Notes: generated by a model from the sequence alone, not told the origin. A stretch of DNA of 64,000 nucleotides from Bradyrhizobium viridifuturi (GCF_001238275.1 NZ_LGTB01000031.1:56791-120790), one strand, 5' to 3'. Positions 16,958 through 25,759 are shown, counted from the first letter of the stretch. Program-made: numbers and translations.

Positions 16958-17071
16958 GGCGTCCCGCTGAAATCAAAGCAGGATAGCGCCAGCTATGCAG
17001 GGCAGCGTGTGACGCAGGTTACATTGCAGCGGGTTTTCCACGCAATTCCCGCGTACCCGACGATTAGTTCG

Positions 17072-17335
17072 TCACGCAACGAACGCGACGCCAACCCAGC
17101 CGGCTTCTCGCCACACGACGCTGCACGAGTAAGTTTTGCTGGGTGGAACGATAAGCGTGAATTGATCAGGAAGGGAAGATGGCGGAACGTCTGCCTTGAG
17201 CGCGGCCCCACTGTTTGTGATATCGCGCACGACACAGCACAATGACAGCTCACCAAATCTGATCAACGCGTTGTCCAGCGATGGATTGCGCACAGACTTT
17301 CGCCTGTCCGGAAGAGCAGCCATGTCCGTGCCCAT
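17072..17335 (-). CDS. PilZ-domain protein
   Basis: A single PilZ domain of about 87 residues. RRKSVR supplies the RxxxR part of the cyclic-di-GMP binding site and DITNSGAAL fits the D/NxSxxG motif. The start may be 17,335 or 17,323; no clear ribosome site separates them. It could bind c-di-GMP, with an unknown partner. Confidence 0.6.
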   Translation of the reverse strand: MGTDMAALPDRRKSVRNPSLDNALIRFGELSLCCVVRDITNSGAALKADVPPSSLPDQFTLIVPPSKTYSCSVVWREAGWVGVAFVA

Positions 17336-17338
17336 CAA

Positions 17339-17613
17339 TAACTAATGCAAATTAGATTGATGCTGCGCGAGAAATGTTGCGTTTCTCCTAACGGGGAAGC
17401 TGGCCGATCCGACAACTGAACCGTCAGGCCTGCAGGGCGGATCGCGAATCGTCGAGGTTCGGGGTCCCTCGGATCTTTGAAATCACTATTTTTGAAGCCT
17501 GTTTTCTTGGCGGCGAGCAAACCCAACTCGGAAGGCCGCGTCTTGATACTCCGGAGCATCAGGCTGACAGCGCGGACCGCCGAAAGCCTGTGCAGGGGCA
17601 TCTTGAAGACTGC
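17339..17613. other. gap without a supported gene
   Basis: A minus-strand open frame covers part of the gap but shows no family features and has an untypical composition. Nothing else was seen. Confidence 0.3.
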
Positions 17614-18477
17614 TCAGCCATGTTGCTGCGCGCTGCTCCGCTGCGCGGTCAGACTGTTTACCGCCTCGAGCACCGTTCCGACGACGAGATCGGGCGCGGT
17701 GATCAACGACGCATGATCAACTCTTTCTGAGCGGATGTGCGCGCCCATTCGGCCTGCCAAAAATCGCTGCGTCGCCGGATTGATCATCCGATCCTCTTCA
17801 GCCACCAGGTACCATGAGGGCTTCACCTTCCAGGCCGGCTTCGGGGCCTTCTCCTGGATGGCTGCGACGGCAATGGGACGCTGCGTCGCTGCCAGAAGCG
17901 CAGCCTCTTCAGGCCGCGCGTTCTGACACCAAGCAGCGCCAAATCCATCCTCAGGCACCCAAAGCAAGCCGTGACTATCGGGCGCGAGCTTCGGCGCCTG
18001 CGCAGACGCACTACGGCGATAAAATACATCGGCGACCGTTTCACCCTCGTCCGGACAGAGGGCAGAGATGAAGACCAGCGACCGGACTCTTTCGTTCGTG
18101 CAAGCGCCTATCACCGCACCGGCATAGGCATGCGCGACGAGGACTACCGGCCCTTCGGTCCGCTCAAGCGCGCGCTCAAGCGCGGCAACGTCATCTGATA
18201 GCGATGTGAGCGGCATCGGAGCGGCCATCGTCCTCAGTCCCCTGGACTGCAGCGGCCGAATGACGCGCGCCCAGCTGGAACCGTCAGCCCACGCGCCGTG
18301 GACAAGAACGACGGTGGCGTTCACTTTCGCAGTCTCCGATTTGCCAGCTTGATGTCGAGCCGTCTTCCTGGTCGTGCCAGCATCCGCCGGAGCCGTAATG
18401 CCGAACTGCGCGGCGGCGATCGTCGTTGCGGCGGCACCAAGCAACTGACGGCGGCTGCGGTCGATTTTCTCAGGCAT
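17614..18477 (-). CDS. exported alpha/beta hydrolase with Ser to Ala at the nucleophile
   Basis: A 287-residue protein with a Tat-like leader (DRSRRQLLGAAATTIAAAQF). The hydrolase fold begins at VVLVHGAWADGSSW. The nucleophile elbow reads VAHAYAGAV (Ala117) where relatives have GHSYGG, so the usual Ser is missing. Later landmarks are EEDRMINP and DHASLI. It may bind rather than hydrolyse, or use other chemistry. The start at 18,477 is set by the leader. A perfect ECF-type promoter lies 60 bases upstream. Confidence 0.7.
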   Translation of the reverse strand: MPEKIDRSRRQLLGAAATTIAAAQFGITAPADAGTTRKTARHQAGKSETAKVNATVVLVHGAWADGSSWARVIRPLQSRGLRTMAAPMPLTSLSDDVAALERALERTEGPVVLVAHAYAGAVIGACTNERVRSLVFISALCPDEGETVADVFYRRSASAQAPKLAPDSHGLLWVPEDGFGAAWCQNARPEEAALLAATQRPIAVAAIQEKAPKPAWKVKPSWYLVAEEDRMINPATQRFLAGRMGAHIRSERVDHASLITAPDLVVGTVLEAVNSLTAQRSSAQQHG

Positions 18478-18538
18478 AACTGCTCCATTGCTCGGGACGG
18501 TCAGCGCAGTCACGCTTCCGCCATTGCACTTTCCACCA

Positions 18539-18564
18539 TTCGGAAATGCGGCAGGATTGGTTAC
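18539..18564 (-). promoter_or_regulatory. ECF (SigF-type) promoter P1
   Basis: On the minus strand: TGTAACC, then CGAA exactly 16 bases after GTAACC. It is 61 bases upstream of the exported hydrolase gene (start 18,477) and points at it. It matches the GTAACC-N16-CGAA form known for SigF/ECF16-type sigma factors, and an ECF gene of this type is at 41,192-41,848. Confidence 0.75.
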
Positions 18565-18843
18565 AGCCGGAAGATCATTCTTGCGACCGCTTCCCTTAGC
18601 TTGCTGGGCAGGCGGCCAGTTCGATGTCTGGTTCGAAAGGCCTGATCTATCGCGAGCAACGGCAACAGCCATTCGAGCGACGAAGGTTGGTCCCGATAGG
18701 CGTCGGCCCAGCCACCATCATTCAGCAGGAACGGTTTAAACACGCCAATCCTGCGAAAGCGTGCTTCCGCGAGGCCCTATAACCTCACCATCGAGCGCCG
18801 GCTGCACAGAGAGCAGCGTACCAACCTTGGAAGGGCATCGCAG

Positions 18844-19845
18844 ATGGCCGACAAAACCATCATCGAACGTCGCGCATTCATCCAAGCGATTACAGCGGCT
18901 TCGAGCGCCGCGCTATCATCGGCGCTCGTGCCGCAACGCGCTGTGGCACAATCCCCGGACAACGTGAGATCGGCCGATCACTTTGAGACGGCGGAAGTCG
19001 AAGCCGACGGCAACACAATTTTCGTCAGGCGCTACGGGAACGGACCTCCGCTACTCATGGTTCATGGGTTTCCACGAACCAGCTTGATGTGGCGCCATGT
19101 GGCGCCGCATCTCGCGAGCAATCACACCGTGATTTGCGTCGATCTTCGCGGCTATGGCCGTAGTGGTGTGCCGGCCTCCACGGACGATCATTACCCCTAC
19201 ACAAAGCGAGCGATGGCGAAGGAACTTGTGGCCGTGATGGCCAAACTTGGGTTCACCAAGTTCGATCTGGTTGGACACGACCGCGGCGGCCGGGTTTCCT
19301 ACCGCCTTGCGCTGGATCATCCGGAACATGTCGAACGCCTGGCAGTGTTCGATGTCCTGCCGATATCAGAAGCGTGGGGTCATGCCGACGCAAAGTTCGC
19401 AATGACTTACTGGCCATGGAGCCTCCTCTCGCAGAAATCCCCGCTTCCGGAACAATACCTTTCGAGTGCACCCGGTGCGGTCTTCGACAACCCATTTGGG
19501 CAGGGCTCATTTGGCCGCGAAATAAGAGCGGAATACACGGAAACGTACCGCGATCCAGCCCGGGTGCATGCAATCTGCGAGGAGTATCGCGCAGCCGCAA
19601 CGCTGGATATCGATCATGACGAGGCGGACCGGAAGGCATCTCGGCGGATCACGTGCCCAATGCTGCATCTGTGGGCCGCCGGCGGGCCACTGGATACCTT
19701 CTACGGAAAGGATGGCGGCCCCTTGGGACTCTGGCGGAGATGGGCGAACAACGTACAGGGGCAAGCCATCAAGGGCGGCCACTTCTTTCCCGAGGAGAAC
19801 CCTACGGAGACGACGGCGATGCTGACAAAATTTCTATCCGCCTGA
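18844..19845 (+). CDS. haloacetate/fluoroacetate dehalogenase-like hydrolase, exported
   Basis: A 333-residue alpha/beta hydrolase. GHDRGGR (Asp146 nucleophile with Arg147 and Arg150) is the signature of fluoroacetate dehalogenases. VHGFPRTSLMW gives the oxyanion loop, VFDVLP is at the position of the acid, and GGHFFPEENP supplies the histidine. Unlike the usual cytoplasmic enzymes it starts with a signal-like segment (FIQAITAASSAALSSALVPQ, ending AVAQ). It may hydrolyse carbon-halogen bonds or epoxides in the periplasm. It is divergent from the exported hydrolase. Confidence 0.75.
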   Translation: MADKTIIERRAFIQAITAASSAALSSALVPQRAVAQSPDNVRSADHFETAEVEADGNTIFVRRYGNGPPLLMVHGFPRTSLMWRHVAPHLASNHTVICVDLRGYGRSGVPASTDDHYPYTKRAMAKELVAVMAKLGFTKFDLVGHDRGGRVSYRLALDHPEHVERLAVFDVLPISEAWGHADAKFAMTYWPWSLLSQKSPLPEQYLSSAPGAVFDNPFGQGSFGREIRAEYTETYRDPARVHAICEEYRAAATLDIDHDEADRKASRRITCPMLHLWAAGGPLDTFYGKDGGPLGLWRRWANNVQGQAIKGGHFFPEENPTETTAMLTKFLSA

Positions 19846-20114
19846 TGCTCGACATCGGATCGGCTCCAATGGTGCAGTAATACGCGATCGAACCGATCCG
19901 ACTGGCGCAATCCTCTGGACGATCGAACACGCGTTGTGGCCGGCGGCCCGGCGGCCTCGCCGATCCCGCGTAAGGTCCTGACGCGCTCGCGCCATGAACT
20001 TGACAGGCTGAAAGGTCGATGAGCATGCGGATTTCCTTGCCGTCGGCGATCGCCCTGTTCAGCGCTTCATGGTCGGAGTTTCCGGTTTCGCCCAAGCGTA
20101 CGATACTTGTCATC
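19846..20114 (-). other. gap with one doubtful ORF
   Basis: A minus-strand frame of 103 codons begins one base after the stop of the chorismate-mutase-like gene (ATG at 20,113) and runs into the dehalogenase 3' end. Its first 40 residues (MTSIVRLGETGNSDHEALNR onward) look protein-like; the rest looks random. It may be a truncated third gene of the urease operon tail. Confidence 0.25.
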
Positions 20115-20426
20115 CTAGCCGGCCCCCGATGCGAACTTCACCGCCTCATGATTGGCGACGACTTCCCGAACGATCAGAGCATGCAGCTTCTGGATAAAAT
20201 CCGGATCGAGGCCACTCTGTGAGGCGAGTGTGCGAAGCCGCTTCAATTGCACAGCTTCACGTCTGGGATCCCGAGAGACTAACCTATGCTTGGCCTTGAG
20301 CTCGCCGATCGCGCGAGTGCAACGAAAGCGTTCCGCGAGCAGATGCACCATCGCCGCATCCAGATTGTCGATGCTGCGTCGCAGCTCGGCCAGATCGTCG
20401 ACAAACTCCAGGTGAACATCCGTCAT
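20115..20426 (-). CDS. AroQ-type chorismate mutase-like protein
   Basis: A 103-residue all-helical protein of the AroQ/PchB fold. ELRRSIDNLDAAMVHLLAERF is the first long helix, RDPRREAVQLKRL is in the middle, and the last helix is FIQKLHALIVREVVANHEAV. Arg, Asp and Glu positions of the active site are present in outline. The ATG overlaps the ureG stop by ATGA. Whether it acts on chorismate, isochorismate or something else is unclear; its place in a urease operon is unexpected. Confidence 0.7.
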   Translation of the reverse strand: MTDVHLEFVDDLAELRRSIDNLDAAMVHLLAERFRCTRAIGELKAKHRLVSRDPRREAVQLKRLRTLASQSGLDPDFIQKLHALIVREVVANHEAVKFASGAG

Positions 20427-21112
20427 CGACAAGCCCCTCCGGACAGCGGCGCGGCGGACAATCCGCCCTTTTGGAGAATGAAGCCCGCGATCTCATCGAC
20501 TCCTTGGCTATTCTTCAAATTGGAGAAGACGAACGGTCGCGTGCCACGCATCCGTCGAGCGTCCGCTTCCATGATCTCCAGATTAGCTCCCACCAGCGGA
20601 GCCAGGTCGATCTTGTTGATTACCAGCAGATCGGATCGCATGATCCCCGGCCCTCCCTTGCGCGGGATCTTCTCTCCAGCCGCAACGTCGATCACGTAGA
20701 CAGTCAGGTCCGCGAGCTCCGGGCTGAAGGTCGCTGCGAGATTGTCGCCGCCCGATTCGATGAAGCAGAGCTCGGCGTCCGGAAACTTCAGGTCCATGTC
20801 GTGGATCGCCGCCAGGTTCATCGAGGCGTCCTCCCGTATGGCGGTATGCGGACAGCCGCCCGTTTCCACCCCCATGATGCGTTCTGCCGCAAGCGCCTGC
20901 GCGCGAGTCAAGATGAGCTGATCTTCCTTGGTGTAGATGTCGTTGGTGATCACGTAGATCTCGTAGAAGTCACGCAGATGCTTGCACAGCGCCTCGACCA
21001 GCGCCGTCTTTCCGGAACCGACTGGACCGCCGATTCCAACGCGCAGTGGCCCGTTGGTTGCCGAACTACCGGGCGTGCGGAGAGACCTGCTCTCGCGTTC
21101 AATCGTGTTCAT
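20423..21112 (-). CDS. ureG: urease accessory GTPase UreG
   Basis: A 229-residue GTPase that drives nickel delivery to urease. The P-loop GGPVGSGKTALVE, the ITNDIYTKEDQ segment, GVETGGCPHTAIREDAS with the metal-binding Cys-Pro-His, and the NKIDLA guanine motif are all present. It starts with a 4-base overlap on ureF. The N-terminal 22 residues are longer than the minimal protein and lack the His-rich stretch some UreG carry. Confidence 0.95.
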   Translation of the reverse strand: MNTIERESRSLRTPGSSATNGPLRVGIGGPVGSGKTALVEALCKHLRDFYEIYVITNDIYTKEDQLILTRAQALAAERIMGVETGGCPHTAIREDASMNLAAIHDMDLKFPDAELCFIESGGDNLAATFSPELADLTVYVIDVAAGEKIPRKGGPGIMRSDLLVINKIDLAPLVGANLEIMEADARRMRGTRPFVFSNLKNSQGVDEIAGFILQKGGLSAAPLSGGACR

Positions 21113-21806
21113 GACCGGAACAACCTCGTATACTGGAGTTCATGCGCGATGGAGGCGAGCTCAACCATCATGCCCGCCGAACCGAGATCGTCGACCGTCT
21201 CTTGGCCTGCGATTTCACTGCGCGACAGGATCGCCTGCTCGAGCGCCGCGATAGCGAGCTGACCGTCGGTCTGACCGAGAGGCACCAATCGACGCCCGCG
21301 CTCACCAGATTGGCGACGTAGCTGTGCAGGAATGCGGGCAGCGCGATATCGATCGCTATCCGCTCGCGCGCCGCGCGTGCTCCGAGCAGGACGGCGAGCA
21401 CAGGCGGGCATTCGGGGTCTGAGAAAATGTCCAGAATTCGATCCGGCCAGACCCTGCGAAGGGTCGCAAGGCTCGCAGAGGATTGTTGCGCGGATTCGAG
21501 CACGAATTCCGCTGTGCCGCGGGAAGCGGCTGCGAGTACGGCCAAATCCGGAAGCCTGTCCTCGACGCCCGCGGCGACGCATCGGTAGGCTTCGCTGAAG
21601 AAGATTGCTTCGTTTCGGCCGGATCCATGACACAGGTCCGCCTCGAGCCAATCGATCAGGCTGCGCCGATCGGAGACATGACCGGCCTCCACGGCCCATT
21701 CCAGCCCGTGCGAGTAGCTGTAGGCCCCGTTCGGGAACGACGGCGAGAGCCAGCTCTGCAGCCTCAGGAACGCAAGCGCCATATGTCCATGACTTTCATC
21801 TGTCAT
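21109..21806 (-). pseudogene. ureF: urease accessory protein UreF, frame-shifted near the C-terminus
   Basis: The frame from 21,806 encodes a normal UreF start (LQSWLSPSFPNGAYSYSHGLEW) through LVSAGV. It then leaves the family at about 21,288. The expected ending, LVPLGQTDGQLAIAALEQAI to HELQYTRLFRS, follows in the next frame to 21,109. Loss of one C (GTC-CGA read as GTC-GA) explains it. UreF assembles with UreG and UreD on the apo-urease; if real, the shift removes the last 60 residues. It may be a sequence error. Confidence 0.8.
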
Positions 21807-21828
21807 CGCAGCACCATGCCGACAAGCG

Positions 21829-23532
21829 TCAGTACATGAAGTAGCGCTGCGCCATCGGGACCACACTCACCGGCGGACAAGTGAGGAGCCGTCCGTCTGC
21901 CCGCACCTCGTAGGTTTCGGAATCGACCTCCATGTGGGGCAGCGCGTCGTTGAGGATCATGGAATGCTTGCCGATCGATCGCGTATTCGAGACCGGAAGG
22001 AGTTGCTTTGCGAGGCCGAGCTGGCTCGTCCTTTCGAGCGAGGCCTGACTGACGAAGCTCACAGAGTTTCTGCCGGGAGAACGGCCGAAGGCACCAAACA
22101 TGGGCCGGTAGTATTCCGGTTGAGGCGTCGGTATCGATGCATTGGGATCGCCCATGATCGCCGCGACGATCATGCCGGATTTCAAGACCATGTCGGGCTT
22201 GATCCCGAAGAACACCGGATCCCAGATGGCGACGTCCGCGAGCTTCCCGACCTCGATCGAGCCAACGTAGCGTGACATTCCCTGCACGATGGCCGGGTTG
22301 ATGGTGTATTTCGCGACGTAGCGCCGCGCCCTGAAGTTGTCGTTGTGCCCAGTCTCCTCGGCCAACCGCCCGAACTGTTTTTTCATCTTGTCGGCTGTCT
22401 GCCACGTCCGCGTGATCACCTCGCCGACGCGCCCCATCGCCTGGCTATCCGACGATACGATTGAGAACGCGCCGAGATCGTGCAGGATATCCTCTGCCGC
22501 GATCGTCTCCTTTCGGATGCGGCTCTCGGCGAACGCGACATCCTCCGGGATACGACGATCCAAATGATGGGTCACCATCAGCATGTCGAGAGCTTCGTCG
22601 AGCGTATTCGCAGTGTAAGGCCGCGTGGGATTTGTCGAGGCTGGTATGACGTTCCTCTCTCCACAGATCTTGATGATGTCCGGCGCATGCCCGCCGCCTG
22701 CGCCTTCGGTATGAGCGGCGTGAATCGTCCGGCCCCTGAATGCCGCCATCGTGCTCTCGACGAAGCCGCCTTCGTTCAGGGAATCGGTGTGAATCATGAC
22801 CTGCACGTCCATGTCGTCGGCGACAGAGAGACAGCAGTCGATCGATGCGGGTGTTGCACCCCAGTCTTCGTGAAGCTTCAGGCCACACGCGCCGGCTTCG
22901 ATCTGCTCGACGAGACCTGCGGGTTGGCTCGTATTGCCCTTGCCGAAAATGCCGAAGTTCATCGGGAACGCATCCAGCGCCTCAAGCATCCGATGGATGT
23001 GCCACGGTCCTGGCGTACAGGTCGTCGCCGTCGTTCCTGCGGCGGGTCCGGTACCGCCGCCCATCATGGTTGTCACACCCGAGTAGAGCGCTTCTTCGAT
23101 CTGCTGAGGGCAGATGAAATGGATGTGCGTGTCCATTCCGCCGGCGGTGATGATCTTGCCCTCGCCGGCAATAATTTCCGTGCCCGGTCCGATGATGATC
23201 GAGACACCCGGCTGAATGTCGGGATTGCCAGCCTTGCCGATGGCGGCAATGAGCCCGTCCTTGATCGCAATGTCGGCCTTGACGATTCCCCAATGATCGA
23301 GGATCAGCGCGTTGGTAATGACGGTGTCGACCGCACCCTGCGCGCGCGTGAGCTGCGATTGTCCCATGCCGTCGCGAATGACCTTGCCGCCGCCGAACTT
23401 GACCTCTTCGCCATAGATCGTCAGGTCCTTCTCGGGTTCAATGAACAGATCGGTGTCCGCCAGGCGCACCCTGTCGCCGACCGTGGGGCCGAACATCTGG
23501 GCATAGGCTCTGCGGCTCATCGTATGCGACAT
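21829..23532 (-). CDS. ureC: urease alpha subunit (catalytic)
   Basis: A 567-residue subunit that hydrolyses urea to ammonia and carbamate. Nickel ligands are visible: MDTHIHF (His136, His138), GLKLHEDWG (carbamylated Lys219, His221), MIHTD (His248), AAHTEG (His274) and Asp362 in SSDSQAMG. The mobile-flap region reads MVTHHLDRRIPED, with Thr321 where most ureases have Cys. The start at 23,532 follows GAGGAAG. It lies between ureB and ureF with no ureE between. Confidence 0.95.
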   Translation of the reverse strand: MSHTMSRRAYAQMFGPTVGDRVRLADTDLFIEPEKDLTIYGEEVKFGGGKVIRDGMGQSQLTRAQGAVDTVITNALILDHWGIVKADIAIKDGLIAAIGKAGNPDIQPGVSIIIGPGTEIIAGEGKIITAGGMDTHIHFICPQQIEEALYSGVTTMMGGGTGPAAGTTATTCTPGPWHIHRMLEALDAFPMNFGIFGKGNTSQPAGLVEQIEAGACGLKLHEDWGATPASIDCCLSVADDMDVQVMIHTDSLNEGGFVESTMAAFRGRTIHAAHTEGAGGGHAPDIIKICGERNVIPASTNPTRPYTANTLDEALDMLMVTHHLDRRIPEDVAFAESRIRKETIAAEDILHDLGAFSIVSSDSQAMGRVGEVITRTWQTADKMKKQFGRLAEETGHNDNFRARRYVAKYTINPAIVQGMSRYVGSIEVGKLADVAIWDPVFFGIKPDMVLKSGMIVAAIMGDPNASIPTPQPEYYRPMFGAFGRSPGRNSVSFVSQASLERTSQLGLAKQLLPVSNTRSIGKHSMILNDALPHMEVDSETYEVRADGRLLTCPPVSVVPMAQRYFMY

Positions 23533-23544
23533 GTCTTCCTCGCC

Positions 23545-23883
23545 CTATTTGCTGGAGCCCGACGCACCGGTTCCCGGCTCCAGAGGTCCCATCACGCTGC
23601 CGCTGAATCCGTAGACGCGCCGCGCTCCGGCAAACGGAATCAATGAAACCTCGCGCGATTGACCTGGCTCGAACCGTACGGCCGTTCCGGCCGGGATATC
23701 GAGGCGGCGCCCACGCGCGGCGGATCGATCGAAGGTGAGAGCGGCGTTTACTTCGGCGAAGTGGTAATGGCTGCCCACCTGGACCGGCCGGTCGCCACTG
23801 TTGGATACGGCAATCGATAAGCCCGTCCTGTCCTGGTTCAGAACGATGTCGCCGTCATTCGAAATGACTTCCCCCGGAATCAT
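23545..23883 (-). CDS. ureB: urease beta subunit
   Basis: A 112-residue subunit starting MIPGEVISNDGDIVLN, with VQVGSHYHFAEVNAALTFDR in the centre and FAGARRVYGFSG near the end, all typical of UreB. The ATG overlaps the ureJ stop by ATGA. The last 15 residues (Gly/Ser-rich) extend past the minimal subunit. Confidence 0.93.
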   Translation of the reverse strand: MIPGEVISNDGDIVLNQDRTGLSIAVSNSGDRPVQVGSHYHFAEVNAALTFDRSAARGRRLDIPAGTAVRFEPGQSREVSLIPFAGARRVYGFSGSVMGPLEPGTGASGSSK

Positions 23884-24458
23884 GCCACGCCTCCCAGCAA
23901 CAGCAGGCCAGCAAGCCCGGCACAGACGCCCGCCGCACGAAGCAGACCTCTCCTGGCCGCGCCTCTTCCCCAATGGCCGGCGGCCATGCCGATGAGGAGA
24001 AGAGCAACGGTCGCCGTTGTGAAGCCGATAACGTATGGAACAAGCATCGAGGCCGCTTCAGTTCCGTGCGCATGACCGTGGAAGAAAGCGAACAGGCTGA
24101 CGGCCGCGGCGCCCAGCATGACGGGCATCCTGAATTCGAACGCAACGAACGCGCCCAGCGCCACCACCGAGAGGCTGATCGCCGCCTCGACGAAGCCCAT
24201 CTGAAGTCCCGCGCTTGCCGCCAGGAAGCCGCCCAGCATCGCGATCAGAAAGGTCAGCGGCCACACTGCTCTCGCAGATCCGCCGATGAGCGCGCTCCCC
24301 GTTCCCACCAACGTGATCGCAATCAGATGGTCGGCGCCACTGAACGGATGGACGAGGCTGGCATCGAACGAACCGCCCGCGCCGAGGACAGGATGAGCGA
24401 AAGCCGGCGAAGCAAGCACGCTCGACACGGCGACGCAAAACGGGACGATACGCATCAT
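23880..24458 (-). CDS. ureJ: HupE/UreJ family nickel permease-like protein
   Basis: A 192-residue membrane protein with a signal-like start and AHPVLGAGGSFDASLVHPFSGADHL, the HupE/UreJ His-rich motif, and a second motif FFHGHAHGTE. These His clusters suggest nickel or cobalt passage. It is inserted between ureA and ureB, overlapping ureB by 4 bases. In an operon with no UreE it may be the main nickel-handling membrane component. Confidence 0.88.
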   Translation of the reverse strand: MMRIVPFCVAVSSVLASPAFAHPVLGAGGSFDASLVHPFSGADHLIAITLVGTGSALIGGSARAVWPLTFLIAMLGGFLAASAGLQMGFVEAAISLSVVALGAFVAFEFRMPVMLGAAAVSLFAFFHGHAHGTEAASMLVPYVIGFTTATVALLLIGMAAGHWGRGAARRGLLRAAGVCAGLAGLLLLGGVA

Positions 24459-24464
24459 TGGCTC

Positions 24465-24767
24465 CTATCGGATCGGGTTGTGAACCGGGACAAGCTTGGT
24501 CCCGTCGGGAAACGTCGCCTCCACCTGGATCTCGCGAATCATTTCCGCGATGCCCTCCATGACCTGGTCGCGACGCAGAAGCCGGCCGCCTTCGGACATC
24601 AGGTCCGCGACCGACCGTCCGTCGCGAGCGCCTTCCATGATGGCATCCGAGATCAATGCGATGCTTTCGGGATAATTCAGCTTGACGCCTCGCGCGAGCC
24701 GGCCACGCGCAACGATCGCAGCGAGGGCGATCATCAGCTTGTCTCGTTCCCGTGGCGTCAGATTCAA
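24465..24767 (-). CDS. ureA: urease gamma subunit
   Basis: A 100-residue subunit, exactly the family length, when started at the TTG at 24,767 (MNLTPRERDKL). GGGAGAAG lies 5 bases before the TTG, which fixes this rare start over upstream ATGs. VARGRLARGVKLNYPESIALI and EVQVEATFPDGTKLVPVHNPI-like ends are typical. Confidence 0.93.
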   Translation of the reverse strand: MNLTPRERDKLMIALAAIVARGRLARGVKLNYPESIALISDAIMEGARDGRSVADLMSEGGRLLRRDQVMEGIAEMIREIQVEATFPDGTKLVPVHNPIR

Positions 24768-24793
24768 GGTACTTCTCCCACTTGGTCGCGCTG

Positions 24794-25705
24794 CTAGCAG
24801 GACCACATCTTCGGCACTCCGAAGGGCCCGCATCCCAGTTCTTGGCTGAGTTGATCGAGGAAGCGGCGCAGACCTCGTCTAAGATCCGCGCTGGCAATCG
24901 CGGCTACCCGGATCACGATGATCGCGCCCACGATCGTGACGCCGCACGCGCATTCCAGAGACGCACCGATCTCGCGCAATCGCTCGAGCCGGGTCTCGGC
25001 ACGTGGACCGGTGTAGATCATTGTCGCGATCGCTTTCCAATTCGAAAGCAGAGCCGTCCTTCGAAGCCACGGGAACACCTGGTCAGACGCCAGAAAACCA
25101 TCCGCCCACGCCAGACGGCCGTCGACCCTGACCCGCCAACTGTCCAGGATGTGTCCGCCAAGAACCTCCTCGCCGCTCTCGATGCGGCCAAGAATCAGCC
25201 ACTCGAGGGCGACCAATTCGGCGCCCGAGCTCACGTCGACCTCGGTCCGCCGCGCGATGCGCGCCTGGTCGAAGACGATCGTCTCTTGTGGAAGCCACGC
25301 CAGCCGGGCAGCTCCCTCAGCCCGTAACCGGGTCATGATTCGGGCGGGCCGATCCAGCGCCCGATAGACCTTCTCCGCTGCCTGCGTCGTCACCGCGACC
25401 GACGCATCGTCTTGAGCGACCACCTCGATGCTGATCTCGTCGCCGCCTGCGACGCCCCCCGAGGTGTTGATGAGGACGGCCTCCTTGCGTCGGCGATCGC
25501 CAACATTCGGGAACGCAACGGCCATCGGAAACTTCTGATAGACGTCACTGATCTCGGTACCGCTTGCTGTGCCGGAGAACACCATGCGCGCGGCACCTTC
25601 AGCACGCTGAAGGACGACTTTTGCCGTGGCAACGTGCTCTTCTCCCGGAAGGCCGGGACAGGCCGCGGATTTGCGGCGAGAGCGCTCGTGAATCACCTCA
25701 AACAT
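24794..25705 (-). CDS. ureD: urease accessory protein UreD
   Basis: A 303-residue protein, first gene of the urease operon. Family landmarks are EAVLINTSGGVAGGDEISIEV, TTQAAEKVYRA, LPQETIVFDQARI and LILGR. UreD (UreH) holds apo-urease for UreF and UreG during nickel loading. The order here is ureD-A-J-B-C-F-G followed by a chorismate-mutase-like gene; ureE is missing. Confidence 0.92.
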   Translation of the reverse strand: MFEVIHERSRRKSAACPGLPGEEHVATAKVVLQRAEGAARMVFSGTASGTEISDVYQKFPMAVAFPNVGDRRRKEAVLINTSGGVAGGDEISIEVVAQDDASVAVTTQAAEKVYRALDRPARIMTRLRAEGAARLAWLPQETIVFDQARIARRTEVDVSSGAELVALEWLILGRIESGEEVLGGHILDSWRVRVDGRLAWADGFLASDQVFPWLRRTALLSNWKAIATMIYTGPRAETRLERLREIGASLECACGVTIVGAIIVIRVAAIASADLRRGLRRFLDQLSQELGCGPFGVPKMWSC

Positions 25706-25759
25706 CCGTCTCGGGGCTCATGATTGACGTTGCATGTTTCGCCTGCGGTAAGCGAGAAG

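Noticed and set aside
17017..17022. GGTTAC hexamer in the island near the small hypothetical gene
   Set aside because: No TTCG lies 16 bases upstream, so it lacks the -10 part of the ECF promoter.
17335..17601. 88-codon minus-strand ORF beside the PilZ gene
   Set aside because: No ribosome site or family features; composition looks like non-coding sequence.
16512..18540. Integrase gene next to attL
   Set aside because: No tyrosine or serine recombinase motifs were found on either strand; the frames here are small proteins or noise.
21807..21828. ureE between ureC and ureF
   Set aside because: Only 22 bases separate the two genes; no UreE-like frame is elsewhere in the operon.
25324..25329. 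GTAACC within ureD
   Set aside because: The base pattern 16 bases on is not CGAA and the site is inside coding sequence. The same holds for hexamers near 27,172, 29,688, 33,899, 36,934 and 54,576.
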